A DNA stretch of 42,584 nt, taken from contig NZ_JABCJJ010000022.1 of NCBI RefSeq assembly GCF_012952065.1, forward strand, positions 1 through 42,584, read 5' to 3'. The DNA comes from Cellulomonas fimi. Lineage in GTDB: Bacteria; Actinomycetota; Actinomycetes; Actinomycetales; Cellulomonadaceae. Below, piece after piece: positions 15,886 to 24,299 of this stretch. Every line of letters begins with the position of its first letter. Positions within the stretch are counted from its first letter, which is position 1. Below the pieces are notes generated by a model. The model ran no database searches and was not told where the DNA came from. It saw nothing but the letters and a program-made list of their open reading frames with translations. A program made the position numbers and the translations under genes.

Positions 15886-15966
15886 CCCCCTGAGCACGGA
15901 TCGCTCGACCCGCAGGCCAAGGATCGGCCGACACACCTGACATACGTCGCTGAGGTGATCGCTGCC

Positions 15967-16308
15967 GTGTTCGACTCCGTCGCTGCCGTCGCGCTGAACA
16001 GTGCGCTGGACGGCCTCGCGCTGCGCCAGCGCGTGATCGCCAACAACGTCGCGAACATCCAGACCCCCGGGTTCCTCGCCGGCCGCGTCGCGTTCGAGGA
16101 CAGCCTCGCCTCCGCGGTCGCGGACGGCTCCGGCGCGGTCACCCCCACGGTCGCGCGCTCCCTCGAGCCGACCCGCATGGACGGCAACAACGTGAACCTC
16201 GACGCCGAGACGCTCCTCAACGTCGACACCAACCTCCGCTACCAGCTCGCCACGCAGGCGATCGACGGCAAGTTCTCGTCCCTGCGCATCGCGATGCGGA
16301 CCGCCTGA
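15967..16308 (+). CDS. flgB: Flagellar basal-body rod protein FlgB
   Basis: A 113-residue proximal rod protein, exported by the flagellar apparatus. It starts FDSVAAVALNSALDGLALRQ and has the rod signature VIANNVANIQTPGFLAGRVAFE. The C-terminus NLRYQLATQAIDGKFSSLRIA matches the family. GTG at 15967 was chosen over GTG 15955 because GAGGTGAT then sits 7 bases upstream and FlgB proteins usually start at this point. The stop overlaps the flgC start (TGATG). It is first in the 9.5 kb flgB-to-flgE operon, in which most genes overlap by 1-8 bases. Confidence 0.93.
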   Translation: MFDSVAAVALNSALDGLALRQRVIANNVANIQTPGFLAGRVAFEDSLASAVADGSGAVTPTVARSLEPTRMDGNNVNLDAETLLNVDTNLRYQLATQAIDGKFSSLRIAMRTA

Positions 16309-16721
16309 TGGGCACCTTCGGCGCGATCGGGATCGCCGGCACCGGTCTGACCGTCTACCGCAAGTGGCTCGATGCCGTCAGCGACAACCTCGCGAACATG
16401 AACACGGTCTCGAGCACCGACGAGGCCGCCTTCCAGGCGAAGTACGTCGTCGCGCAGGCGTCCAACGACGGCAACGACACCGACGACGGCGCCGGCGTCC
16501 AGGTCCGCGGCATCGCCCTGGGCAGCGCCGAGGGCCGCCTCACGTACGAGCCCGACCACCCCCTCGCGGACGCCGACGGCTACGTCCGCTACCCCGACAT
16601 CGACATGGCCAGCCAGATGACGCAGCTGATCATGGCGCAGCGCGGCTACCAGGCGAACGCCGCGATCGTCGACCGCGCCCGCGAGACCTACCAGGCAGCC
16701 CTGCAGATCGGACGGTCCTGA
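16308..16721 (+). CDS. flgC: Flagellar basal-body rod protein FlgC
   Basis: A 137-residue rod subunit. Its N-terminus FGAIGIAGTGLTVYRKWLDAVSDNLANMNTV carries the axial-protein signature, and the C-terminus MASQMTQLIMAQRGYQANAAIVDRARETYQ carries the matching motif. Length and order (flgB-flgC-fliE) are standard. It overlaps its neighbours through TGATG junctions at both ends, so translation is coupled. It is built into the rod together with FlgB, and FlgF/FlgG homologues are not found in this window. Confidence 0.94.
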   Translation: MGTFGAIGIAGTGLTVYRKWLDAVSDNLANMNTVSSTDEAAFQAKYVVAQASNDGNDTDDGAGVQVRGIALGSAEGRLTYEPDHPLADADGYVRYPDIDMASQMTQLIMAQRGYQANAAIVDRARETYQAALQIGRS

Positions 16722-17047
16722 TGCCCATCGACGTGATCGGCGCCGTCACCGGCGTCGCACCCACCTCCTACCTGGGAGGGGCCGACGCCGTCGCCTCGGC
16801 CGGGACCGTCGCCGCACCCGCCGGCGGCCCGGGCTTCGCCACCGCGCTCACCGGCTCGATCGACCAGCTCCAGGGCCTGCAGTCGACGGCCGACGAGCTC
16901 GCGGTCCGCGCGGTCACCGGTGACCTCGACGACGTCCACGACTACACGATCGCCGCGAGCGAGGCCAAGGTCACGCTCGAGCTGACCGCGGCCGTCCGCA
17001 ACAAGGCCGTCGAGGCGTTCACCGAGATCATGAGGATGCAGGCCTGA
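16721..17047 (+). CDS. fliE: Flagellar hook-basal body protein FliE
   Basis: A 108-residue protein that links the MS ring to the rod. It begins MPIDVIGAVTGVAPTSYLGG and contains FATALTGSIDQLQGLQSTAD, a helix typical of FliE. The C-terminal part includes DDVHDYTIAASEAKVTLELTAA and VEAFTEIMRMQA, which matches the highly conserved FliE end (xKAxLxxxLxxxVRNKxxEAYxEIMRMQ). Translation is coupled to flgC and fliF by one-base overlaps (TGATG). Nothing unusual was seen. Confidence 0.93.
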   Translation: MPIDVIGAVTGVAPTSYLGGADAVASAGTVAAPAGGPGFATALTGSIDQLQGLQSTADELAVRAVTGDLDDVHDYTIAASEAKVTLELTAAVRNKAVEAFTEIMRMQA

Positions 17048-18624
17048 TGCCCACGCAGATCGCCACCGCGCTGGACCGGATGCGCACGGTCACCAACCAG
17101 TTCAGCCTCGCGCAGCGGACGCTCGCGATCATCGGCGTCGCGGGACTCGTGCTCGGGCTCGTCGCGCTGTCCGCGTTCCTGACCAAGCCGACGATGAGCC
17201 CGCTGTTCGCGGACGTCTCGCCGGCCGATGCGAGCGCGATCGTCGACCAGCTCGACGGCGAGGGCGTGCCGTACGAGCTCGCCGACGGCGGCCGGACGAT
17301 CCTCGTGCCGGCCGACCAGCTGTACGCGACGCGCCTGGCGGTCGCCGCGGCGGGCCTGCCGGCATCGTCCGACGGCGCGGGCTACTCGCTGCTCGACGAC
17401 ATGGGCATGACCGCCTCGGAGTTCCAGCAGCAGACGACGTACCAGCGTGCGATGGAGGGCGAGCTGGCCAGGACGATCGGCGCGATCAACGGCGTCGAGG
17501 CCGCGACGGTCAAGCTCGCCCTGCCCGAGGAGAGCGTGTTCGTCTCCGAGAAGGCGGACCCGACGGCGTCGGTGTTCGTCCAGACCGCGCGCGGCACGAC
17601 GCTCGAGCCGGCGCAGGTCCAGTCGATCGTGCACCTGGTCTCGGCGGGCGTGCAGGGCATGAAGCCGACCGACGTCGCGGTGATCGACTCCGAGGGCCAG
17701 GTGCTCTCGGCGGTCGGCGGTGCCCCCGCGGGTGGCCTGTCCGACCAGAAGACCGCCGAGTACGAGCAGCGGGTCTCGACCGCGGTCCAGGCGATGCTCG
17801 ACCGGGTCGTCGGTCCGGGCAAGGCCGTCGTCACCGTGAACGCGGAGCTGAACCTCGACAACACCGACCGCACGAGCGAGACGTTCGCCGCCCCGGAGGA
17901 GGTCCCCGCGCTGTCCTCCACCAGGACGACCGAGGAGTACGCCGGCACCGGCATGCCGGCGGGCGGGGTCCTCGGTCCCGACAACATCGCGGTCCCGAAC
18001 GGCGGCACGGGCGAGAGCAGCTACACCAAGTCGAGCGAGACCCTCAACCCGGCGGTCAACAAGGTCACCGAGCGCACGACGACGACGCCGGGCACGGTCC
18101 GCCGGCAGTCCGTCTCGGTCGTGGTGGACCAGGCCGCGGGCGCCGACCTCGACATGACCGACCTGTCCGCGCTCGTCACCACGGCGGCGGGCATCGACCC
18201 GGCGCGCGGCGACACGGTCGAGGTCGCGCGGATGCAGTTCGACACCCGGACCGCCGAGGAGGCGCAGGCCGCGCTCGCCGCGGCCGCCGAGGAGACGAAG
18301 GCGGCCGCGCAGGCCGAGCTGCTCCGCACCGGCATCATCGCGGGCGCGGTCCTGCTCGCCCTCGTGCTCGCGTTCCTCGTGGCCAAGGGCCGCTCGCGCA
18401 GGTCGCGGCGGGAGGCGCTCGACATCGGCGAGCTCACCATGGTCAACGAGACCCCGGCGCTCCCCTTCGACGGCGGCGACACGATCGCGATCAGCGCGCC
18501 GCGCCCCTCGGTGGACGACGCCGCGATCAAGCGCGCGGAGATCGGCGCCCTCGCGGACGAGCAGCCGGGTGAGGTCGCCGACCTGCTGCGCGGCTGGCTC
18601 GTGGGCGGCGGGGCGAAGCGATGA
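17047..18624 (+). CDS. fliF: Flagellar MS-ring protein FliF
   Basis: A 525-residue inner-membrane ring protein on which the basal body is assembled. The first transmembrane helix is LAIIGVAGLVLGLVALSAF (about residues 26-44). The ring-building domain follows with LFADVSPADASAIVDQLDG and GLPASSDGAGYSLLDD, then FQQQTTYQRAMEGELARTI and the conserved VKLALPEESVF. The second transmembrane helix is IIAGAVLLALVLAFLVAKG (about 428-446), with a cytoplasmic tail that binds FliG. It is slightly shorter than the proteobacterial protein, as in other Gram-positive bacteria. The end overlaps fliG by 4 bases. Confidence 0.95.
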   Translation: MPTQIATALDRMRTVTNQFSLAQRTLAIIGVAGLVLGLVALSAFLTKPTMSPLFADVSPADASAIVDQLDGEGVPYELADGGRTILVPADQLYATRLAVAAAGLPASSDGAGYSLLDDMGMTASEFQQQTTYQRAMEGELARTIGAINGVEAATVKLALPEESVFVSEKADPTASVFVQTARGTTLEPAQVQSIVHLVSAGVQGMKPTDVAVIDSEGQVLSAVGGAPAGGLSDQKTAEYEQRVSTAVQAMLDRVVGPGKAVVTVNAELNLDNTDRTSETFAAPEEVPALSSTRTTEEYAGTGMPAGGVLGPDNIAVPNGGTGESSYTKSSETLNPAVNKVTERTTTTPGTVRRQSVSVVVDQAAGADLDMTDLSALVTTAAGIDPARGDTVEVARMQFDTRTAEEAQAALAAAAEETKAAAQAELLRTGIIAGAVLLALVLAFLVAKGRSRRSRREALDIGELTMVNETPALPFDGGDTIAISAPRPSVDDAAIKRAEIGALADEQPGEVADLLRGWLVGGGAKR

Positions 18625-19712
18625 CCGTCGCGACCCTCCCCGCGTCGTCGGGCACCGTGACCACCGTGACGGCCCCCGCGCCGTCGACCCCCACGCTGCC
18701 CTCGGCGACCGCGGCCCTGTCCGGGACGCAGAAGGCGGCCCTGGTCCTGCTCCAGCTCGGTCGTGAGCGTGCGGCCCGCGTCATGGCGCAGCTCGACGAG
18801 CAGGAGATCGACGAGATCACCGCGGAGATCGTGCGGCTCGAGAACGTCGACCCGACGCTCGCCGACGGCGTGGTGGAGGAGTTCCACGCCGTCTCCATCA
18901 CCGGGCCCGGGCTGATCGCACGCGGCGGCCTGAGCTACGCGCACCAGCTGCTCGAGGCGTCGCTCGGCGCCGACCGGGCGCGCAGCGTCATGGAGCGGCT
19001 CACCACGGCGATGGCCCCGCAGCCGTTCGAGTTCCTCCAGAACGCCGACGCCCGTCAGGTCATGGGGCTGCTCACGGGCGAGCACCCGCAGACGGTCGCG
19101 CTCGTGCTGGCGCACCTGCGACCGGAGCACGCGTCGGCGATCCTCGCGGGTCTGCCGGCCGACACCCAGGCCGAGGTCGCGCACCGCATCGCGCTGCTCG
19201 AGCGGGCGGCCCCCGACGTCGTCGCCGTGGTGGCAGGCAACCTGCAGCGCAAGGCGTCGTCGGTCCTCACGCCCCAGGAGCTGTCGGCCGTCGGCGGCGT
19301 GCAGCCGCTCGTCGAGATCATCAACCGCGCCGACCCGGGCACCGAGAAGCTGATCCTCGAGGGCCTCCAGGTGCGGGACAAGGAGCTCGCCGAGGAGGTC
19401 CGCAGCCGCATGTTCGTGTTCGGCGACATCGTGCTGCTCGAGGACCGCGCGGTGCAGCTGGTGCTGCGCTCGGTCGACGGCGCGACCCTGGCCGTCGCGC
19501 TCAAGAGCACGAGCGAGGAGGTCCGCGACAAGATCCTCGACAACCTCTCCGAGCGTGCGCGCGAGAACCTCGTCGAGGAGATGGAGCTGCTCGGGCCGAC
19601 CCGCATGTCGACGGTCGAGGAGGCGCGCGCCGGCATCGTGCAGGGCATCCGCCGCCTCGAGGAGAGCGGGCAGATCGTCATCCGCCGCGACACCGAGGAC
19701 GAGTATGTCTGA
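18621..19712 (+). CDS. fliG: Flagellar motor switch protein FliG
   Basis: A 363-residue switch protein that transmits torque from the stator to the MS ring. The N-terminal domain has SGTQKAALVLLQLGRERAARV. The middle domain has the EHPQTVALVLAHLRPEHASAIL motif. The C-terminal torque helix includes VQLVLRSVDGATLAVALKST and the charged DNLSERARENLVEEMELLGP. All three domains are complete. Residues 1-30 are an Ala/Thr/Pro-rich extension. The start overlaps the fliF stop by 4 bases and the end overlaps the fliH start by 8. Confidence 0.95.
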   Translation: MTVATLPASSGTVTTVTAPAPSTPTLPSATAALSGTQKAALVLLQLGRERAARVMAQLDEQEIDEITAEIVRLENVDPTLADGVVEEFHAVSITGPGLIARGGLSYAHQLLEASLGADRARSVMERLTTAMAPQPFEFLQNADARQVMGLLTGEHPQTVALVLAHLRPEHASAILAGLPADTQAEVAHRIALLERAAPDVVAVVAGNLQRKASSVLTPQELSAVGGVQPLVEIINRADPGTEKLILEGLQVRDKELAEEVRSRMFVFGDIVLLEDRAVQLVLRSVDGATLAVALKSTSEEVRDKILDNLSERARENLVEEMELLGPTRMSTVEEARAGIVQGIRRLEESGQIVIRRDTEDEYV

Positions 19713-20430
19713 GCCCGTCGCGGTCTCGGCTCCGGTCGTGGCGCCCGTCGCGCGGTTCCGGCCCGCGCCGGTCGGGGGCGTGCTCGACGCACGATCCGAC
19801 CACGGCGTCGAGCAGGCGCGCGCCGCCGGCTGGGCCGCCGGGTGGGCCGCCGGGACCCGTGCTGCGTCGGAGGCGGCGCAGCACCAGCGACGCACCCTCG
19901 ACGACGCGTTCCGGGCGGCCGAGCGCGAGCGGGCCGCCGACGTCCAGGCGGCGCTGGCCGCGCTGGGCCGGGCTGCGGCGGCTGCGTCGGCCCGGGTCGA
20001 CCCCGTGCTGGCCGAGTCGTCCGCGGCGCTCGACGCCAGCGCCGTCACGCTCGCCGAGGCAGTGCTCGGTCACGAGCTCGCCGACGGCGACGCCCGTGCG
20101 CGCGCCGCGCTCGCCCGCGCGCTCAGCCTGCCCGCCGAGCCGGCGGTCCACACGATCCGCCTCCATCCCGCCGATGTGCGGGCGCTGACCGCGCTCGGAC
20201 TCGTCGACTCGCTGCCCGACGGCGTCACGGTCGTCCCCGACGCGTCGCTCGCCCCGGGCGACGCCGTGAGCGAGCTGCCCGACGGTTTCCTCGACGCGCG
20301 CATCGGGTCGGCGGTCGAGCGTGTCCGCCGCGCCCTGGCCGCGGACACCCCCGCCGCCGACGTGTCAGACCGTGCGCGTGCCCAGGCGCGCGCTGGGTCT
20401 GACACGTCGACATGGGGCGGTGCCCGTTGA
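19705..20430 (+). CDS. fliH: Flagellar export regulator FliH with repeat-derived C-terminus
   Basis: A 241-residue protein that holds the export ATPase FliI at the C-ring. A Gly/Ala helix with GxxxG-like spacing (EQARAAGWAAGWAAGTRAASEA, about residues 34-55) is characteristic of FliH, followed by a long helical stalk and a globular C-terminal domain (PAVHTIRLHPADVRALTAL). The last 23 residues, from DVSDRARAQAR to the stop, are encoded by a palindromic repeat (20358-20409) rather than conserved FliH sequence. A different frame runs on from 20412 to a TGA at 20592-20594 that overlaps the fliI GTG. That is probably where the ancestral gene ended. Start ATG overlaps fliG. Confidence 0.88.
   Translation: MSEPVAVSAPVVAPVARFRPAPVGGVLDARSDHGVEQARAAGWAAGWAAGTRAASEAAQHQRRTLDDAFRAAERERAADVQAALAALGRAAAAASARVDPVLAESSAALDASAVTLAEAVLGHELADGDARARAALARALSLPAEPAVHTIRLHPADVRALTALGLVDSLPDGVTVVPDASLAPGDAVSELPDGFLDARIGSAVERVRRALAADTPAADVSDRARAQARAGSDTSTWGGAR
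20358..20409. repeat. REP-like palindrome, copy 1
   Basis: CGACGTGTCAGACC (20358-20371) pairs perfectly with GGTCTGACACGTCG (20396-20409); the 24-base loop contains further GCGCG/CGCGC pairing. It is read within fliH as DVSDRARAQAR. Copies 2 and 3 follow within 220 bases. Confidence 0.9.
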
Positions 20431-20452
20431 CCCGCAGCACCACACTCGCCCT

Positions 20453-20500
20453 CGACGTGTCAGACCGTGCGCGTGCCCAGGCGCGCGGCATGTCTGACAG
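20453..20500. repeat. REP-like palindrome, copy 2 (degenerate right arm)
   Basis: The first 35 bases (20453-20487) are identical to copies 1 and 3. The right arm is altered, leaving TGTCAGAC (20458-20465) pairing with GTCTGACA (20492-20499). The spacing to copy 1 is 95 bases, so it is read in a different frame from fliH. Confidence 0.88.
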
Positions 20501-20524
20501 CTCGCGTCAGGAGGCGCTCGCCCT

Positions 20525-20574
20525 CGACGTGTCAGACCGTGCGCGTGCCCAGGCGCGCGCTGGGTCTGACACGT
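20525..20574. repeat. REP-like palindrome, copy 3
   Basis: ACGTGTCAGACC (20527-20538) pairs with GGTCTGACACGT (20563-20574). It is 72 bases (24 codons) after copy 2, preserving that frame, and ends 16 bases before the fliI GTG. It may interfere with, or set, the translation of fliI. Confidence 0.9.
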
Positions 20575-20590
20575 GGGTCGGGGGTGCGCG

Positions 20591-21931
20591 GTGACCGCGA
20601 CGATGACCCCCGCACGCGCGGCGCGGACGGATCGCTGGGAGCGAGCCCTCGCGGCGGCGCGGCCCGAGCGCATCGGGTCGGTCCGGACCGTCGTCGGCCT
20701 GTCGATCGAGGTCGCGGGCGTGGACTGCGCCGTCGGCGGGCTCGTCGAGATCGGCGAGCCGGGGGACACCGTGCTCGCCGAGGTCGTCGCGACCACGCGC
20801 GACGCCGCCCGCTGCATGCCGCTCGCCGCGGTGCACGGCCTGCGCGCCGGCACCCCGGCTCGCGCGCTGGGTCGCGCGATGACCGCGCCGGTCGGCCGGG
20901 GACTGCTCGGGCGCGTGCTCGACGGGCTCGGCCGGCCGATCGACGGCAAGGGCCCGCTGCGCGCCGCCGGCCAGGTGCCGGTCGACGCCTCGGCGCCGAA
21001 CGCGCTCACCCGGCGTCGCGTCGACACGCCTCTCAGCCTGGGCGTGCGCGCGATGGACACCCTCACGACCGTCGGCCGCGGCCAGCGCATGGGCCTGTTC
21101 GCCGGCTCGGGCGTCGGCAAGTCGAGCCTGCTGTCGATGATCGCGCGCGGGACGGACGCCGAGCTCACCGTCATCGCGCTCGTCGGGGAGCGCGGGCGCG
21201 AGGTCCGCGAGTTCCTCGAGGACGACCTGGGCCCGGCCGGGCTCGCGCGCTCCGTCGTCGTCGTCGCGACGTCCGACGAGCCGGCGCTGGTCCGCCTGCG
21301 CTCGGCGTTCCTCGCGACCCGGATCGCCGAGTCCTTCCGCGACCAGGGCGGCGACGTCGTGCTCATGATGGACTCGCTCACGCGCGTCGCGATGGCCCAG
21401 CGCGAGATCGGGCTGTCGGTCGGCGAGCCGCCGGCGACGCGCGGCTACCCGCCGTCGACGTTCTCCGTCCTCGCGCAGCTGCTCGAGCGTGCGGGCACGG
21501 GGGAGTCGGGCTCGGTGACCGGCCTGTACACCGTGCTCGTGGACGGCGACGACCACAACGAGCCGATCGCCGACGCCGCGCGCTCGATCCTCGACGGGCA
21601 CGTCGTGCTCGACCGCAAGCTCGCCGTCGCCGGCCACTTCCCGAGCATCGACGCGCTCGGCTCGATCTCGCGCGTCGCGTCGCGCGTGACGACCGACGAG
21701 CAGAAGCGCCTCGCGACCGTGCTGCGCCGGGTCATGGCCGCGCGTCGGCAGGCGCAGGACCTCATCGACGTCGGCGCGTACGCGGCCGGGACCAACCCGC
21801 TCGTGGACGCCGCCGTCGCGCATGCCGACCACATCGACCACTTCCTGCGTCAGGGCATGACGGAGCAGGTCCCGGCGACCGACTCGTGGCAGCGCCTCGG
21901 TGCGCTCGTCGCCCGGCTGGGGGTGGCGTGA
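20591..21931 (+). CDS. fliI: Flagellum-specific export ATPase FliI
   Basis: A 446-residue ATPase of the F1-beta-like family that energises flagellar protein export. Walker A is GSGVGKSSLL (about residue 177), and Walker B is DVVLMMDSLTRVA. Typical motifs are LVGERGREVREF, SVGEPPATRGYPPSTF and the catalytic-region GSVTGLYTVLVDGDDHNEPIAD. The domain order is complete. GTG at 20591 was chosen because the TGA of the frame running on from the fliH region overlaps it; an in-frame ATG lies 18 bases upstream. The region before it is occupied by repeats, so the ribosome site is unclear. The stop overlaps the fliJ ATG (TGATG). Confidence 0.95.
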   Translation: MTATMTPARAARTDRWERALAAARPERIGSVRTVVGLSIEVAGVDCAVGGLVEIGEPGDTVLAEVVATTRDAARCMPLAAVHGLRAGTPARALGRAMTAPVGRGLLGRVLDGLGRPIDGKGPLRAAGQVPVDASAPNALTRRRVDTPLSLGVRAMDTLTTVGRGQRMGLFAGSGVGKSSLLSMIARGTDAELTVIALVGERGREVREFLEDDLGPAGLARSVVVVATSDEPALVRLRSAFLATRIAESFRDQGGDVVLMMDSLTRVAMAQREIGLSVGEPPATRGYPPSTFSVLAQLLERAGTGESGSVTGLYTVLVDGDDHNEPIADAARSILDGHVVLDRKLAVAGHFPSIDALGSISRVASRVTTDEQKRLATVLRRVMAARRQAQDLIDVGAYAAGTNPLVDAAVAHADHIDHFLRQGMTEQVPATDSWQRLGALVARLGVA

Positions 21932-22404
21932 TGGAGCGTGCGTTCCGGCTCGCGGGCCTGCTGCGCCTGCGCAAGCTCCAGGAGGACGAGGCCGCCGGTC
22001 GCCTCGCGCTCGCCAACGCCGAGCTCCGGTCGGCAGAGGCGGTCCGCGTCGGCACGCAGGCGACGCTCGCCGCGCACTCCATGCCCGACGGCGATCGCCT
22101 CGCCTTCGCGCGTGGGGTCGCCGGTCGTGCGGCGCTCGGTGGGCTGGTGACCGAGGCCGTGACCGTCGCGGGCGCCGCCGCGGACGTGGCGCGCGTACGG
22201 ACCGGGGAGTGGTCGGCGACCCGCTCCCGGTCGGTCGCGCTCGAGAAGCTCGAGGACACGCACCGCGCCGAGGTCCGGTCGGAGGACGACCGCCAGGAGC
22301 AGCTCGCCCTCGACGAGATCGCCTCGCGCCGCGCGGCGTCGGTCGGCGTGGGTGCGGGTGGCTCGATGCTCGCCGACGGTTCGAGGAACGGAGCAGTGCG
22401 ATGA
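21931..22404 (+). CDS. fliJ: FliJ-like export chaperone/stalk protein
   Basis: A 157-residue, almost fully helical protein that starts MERAFRLAGLLRLRKLQEDEA, the usual FliJ pattern of a basic N-terminal coil. The middle alternates charged and alanine-rich helices, and a second coil contains ALEKLEDTHRAEVRSEDDRQ. FliJ forms the central stalk of the export ATPase. Sequence similarity is always weak in this family; its place between fliI and fliK, with overlapping ends, makes the call reliable. The C-terminus is Gly/Ala-rich and probably disordered. Confidence 0.85.
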   Translation: MERAFRLAGLLRLRKLQEDEAAGRLALANAELRSAEAVRVGTQATLAAHSMPDGDRLAFARGVAGRAALGGLVTEAVTVAGAAADVARVRTGEWSATRSRSVALEKLEDTHRAEVRSEDDRQEQLALDEIASRRAASVGVGAGGSMLADGSRNGAVR

Positions 22405-23732
22405 ACCTCCAGCTGGTGCTACCGCCGACGCCGCGCACGGACCCGGTCGCGGCCGCTGCGGGCGGTCGGGGGTCGGCCGACCGGGCGTCGCGGGGCGAGG
22501 CGTTCGCGTCGGCGCTCGACGCGCAGGTGGCCGACCCGCGTCCCGGGTCCGACGCGTCCTCGGCGTCGGGCGACCGGCAGCCGGACCCTGCGGTCACGGA
22601 GCGTGCGGACGACGCGCCCGACGCGCGCGCGCTGCCCGACGGCGAGACTCCGACCTCTCGGGAGACGGCGGCCACGGTCGCGCCCGAGGCGGTCGTCGCC
22701 ACGCCGGTCGTGATCGCGCTCGGCGGGACGCCCGACGCGGCCGACGTCGGAGCGGCAGGCACCGACGACGGCGCTCGCGCCGCGACCGCGACCCTCACGC
22801 CGGCGGGCGGTCCGCCGCCGACCACGGCCGCGGCGACCCCTGTCACGCAGACCCCCGCCGCGCCGACCACGGCCGCGCCGACCCCTGTCACGCAGACCCC
22901 CGCCGCGCCGACCACCGTCACGCCGAGCTCCGCGGCCCGGGACGTACCCGCACCGGGCGCGACGCCCGCCGTCGTACCCGGTGCGGCGAACGACGGGGCG
23001 ACGGACACCGACGGCACCTCGGCCGGTGGCCACGGACCGCAGGACGACAGGGGCGCCCGCCCCGGCGTCGTCGGGTCGCTGACCGCGGCCCCGGCAGCGA
23101 GCGAGGCCGTCGAGAGGCCCGTCGAGAAGGTGACGACGCCCGCGGTCCCGGCCGCGGCGTCGTCGGCGGTCGGCGAGGGCGCGGGAGGCGGCGAGCGCGT
23201 CGTGGTCGCGGTGCCCGCGGGGACCTCGAGCGCAGCCGCCGCCGCGCCGGCCGCACCGGTGGCCGCGCCGTCGAGCGCGCTGCCCGACCGTCCCGTCGCC
23301 GCCCAGCTCGCCGGCCCCCTCGCGACCCTGCGGACCGCGGCGCCGGGCGAGCACGTCATCGTCGTGCGGGTCTCGCCCGACACCATCGGACCCGTGCGCG
23401 TGCTCGCCCACATCGGCGCCGAGGGCGTGCGGATCGAGCTGCTCGGCGGCTCGGACCACGCGCGTGAGGCGCTCCGGGCGGCGCTGCCCGACCTCCGCCG
23501 CGACCTCGCGGGTGCCGGCCTCCAGGGCCAGCTCTCGCTCGGCACGGGCAAGGAGCAGGCCGGGTCCGACGCCGGGGCCGGCCTGGGCGGTCACCGTGGC
23601 GGTGCGCAGGGCGAGCCGTCGGGCGCCGGGCGCGGGTCCGAGTCAGTGCGTGCGCCGCGAGCCGGCGCGATACCGCCGACGGGACCGCCGAGATCGACGA
23701 CCGGGCTCGCCGGCCTGGACGTCACCGTCTGA
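22401..23732 (+). CDS. fliK: Flagellar hook-length control protein FliK
   Basis: A 443-residue protein that measures hook length and switches export specificity. Residues 1-290 are a disordered Ala/Pro/Thr ruler with the tandem repeat at 22818-22907. The C-terminal domain (about 298-375) is the conserved switch part: LATLRTAAPGEHVIVVRVSPDTIGPVRVLAHIGAEGVRIELLGG, followed by LRAALPDLRRDLAGAGLQGQLSLGTG, which matches the FliK Flg_hook domain pattern. The last 60 residues are Gly/Ala/Arg-rich. It overlaps fliJ by 4 bases; a 71-base gap to flgD follows. Confidence 0.88.
   Translation: MNLQLVLPPTPRTDPVAAAAGGRGSADRASRGEAFASALDAQVADPRPGSDASSASGDRQPDPAVTERADDAPDARALPDGETPTSRETAATVAPEAVVATPVVIALGGTPDAADVGAAGTDDGARAATATLTPAGGPPPTTAAATPVTQTPAAPTTAAPTPVTQTPAAPTTVTPSSAARDVPAPGATPAVVPGAANDGATDTDGTSAGGHGPQDDRGARPGVVGSLTAAPAASEAVERPVEKVTTPAVPAAASSAVGEGAGGGERVVVAVPAGTSSAAAAAPAAPVAAPSSALPDRPVAAQLAGPLATLRTAAPGEHVIVVRVSPDTIGPVRVLAHIGAEGVRIELLGGSDHAREALRAALPDLRRDLAGAGLQGQLSLGTGKEQAGSDAGAGLGGHRGGAQGEPSGAGRGSESVRAPRAGAIPPTGPPRSTTGLAGLDVTV
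22818..22907 (+). repeat. 45-base coding tandem repeat in fliK
   Basis: Two 45-base units (22818-22862, 22863-22907) with one base difference encode PTTAA(A/P)TPVTQTPAA, and a third unit starts at 22908. Unit number could change the length of the ruler domain. Confidence 0.9.
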
Positions 23733-23803
23733 TCCGCCGGACCCCGCACCACCACCCAGCCACCTCACCCGTCGACCGCACCACCACCCAGGAGCCGCAC
23801 CCC

Positions 23804-24274
23804 ATGAGCATCGAGACGATCACGTCGGCCAGCTCCGGCATGTACTCGCCGGCCGCCGTCGAGGCGAGCGCGAAGAAGGACAACGCCACGCTCGACAAGC
23901 AGGCGTTCCTCGGGCTGCTCATCGCGCAGCTCAGCAACCAGGACCCGAGCTCGCCCATGGACAGCGACTCGCTCATGACCCAGACGACGCAGATGGCGTC
24001 CATGGAGGCGCTCACCGAGCTCTCCACCACCCAGCGCGAGAGCTTCGCGCTGCAGATGCGGGCCAACGCCGCGGCGCTCGTCGGGCAGCAGGTCAGCTAC
24101 ACGGGGGCCGACGGGAAGACCGTCTCCGGCGTGGTCGCGGGCGTGTCCTACGCCGGGTCCGTGCCGACGGTGACCGTGGGCGAGGACGAGATCCCGCTCG
24201 ACGCCATCGCCTCCATCCGCTCCGCATCCACCCCCCCAGCCCCCGCGGCCCCCGCAGCTCCCGCTGCTTCCTGA
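23804..24274 (+). CDS. flgD: Flagellar hook-capping scaffold protein FlgD
   Basis: A 156-residue hook cap that guides polymerisation of FlgE. The conserved N-terminal part reads LDKQAFLGLLIAQLSNQDPS, then PMDSDSLMTQTTQMASMEALTEL, matching the family motif (DFLxLLxxQLxxQDPxxPxdnxeFxxQlaqfs). The C-terminal part is a short beta domain (about 88-140) plus a proline/alanine tail. It is a minimal Gram-positive form without the full fibronectin-like repeat. AGGAG lies 11 bases before the ATG. Confidence 0.93.
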   Translation: MSIETITSASSGMYSPAAVEASAKKDNATLDKQAFLGLLIAQLSNQDPSSPMDSDSLMTQTTQMASMEALTELSTTQRESFALQMRANAAALVGQQVSYTGADGKTVSGVVAGVSYAGSVPTVTVGEDEIPLDAIASIRSASTPPAPAAPAAPAAS

Positions 24275-24299
24275 ACCACCCCATCGAAGGGAACCGACC

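Noticed and set aside
20358-20574. A CRISPR array
   Set aside because: Only three repeats, each an extended palindrome, with unequal spacing, coding context and no cas genes nearby.
20412-20594. A 60-codon plus-strand frame between fliH and fliI
   Set aside because: It consists mostly of the repeat-encoded peptide, has no ribosome site, and is better explained as the displaced tail of the ancestral fliH.
20507-23551. Very long open frame (over 1000 codons) on the minus strand opposite fliI, fliJ and fliK
   Set aside because: It is antisense to well-supported flagellar genes, its composition is Arg/Pro/Ala-rich noise, and such frames are expected in very GC-rich DNA.
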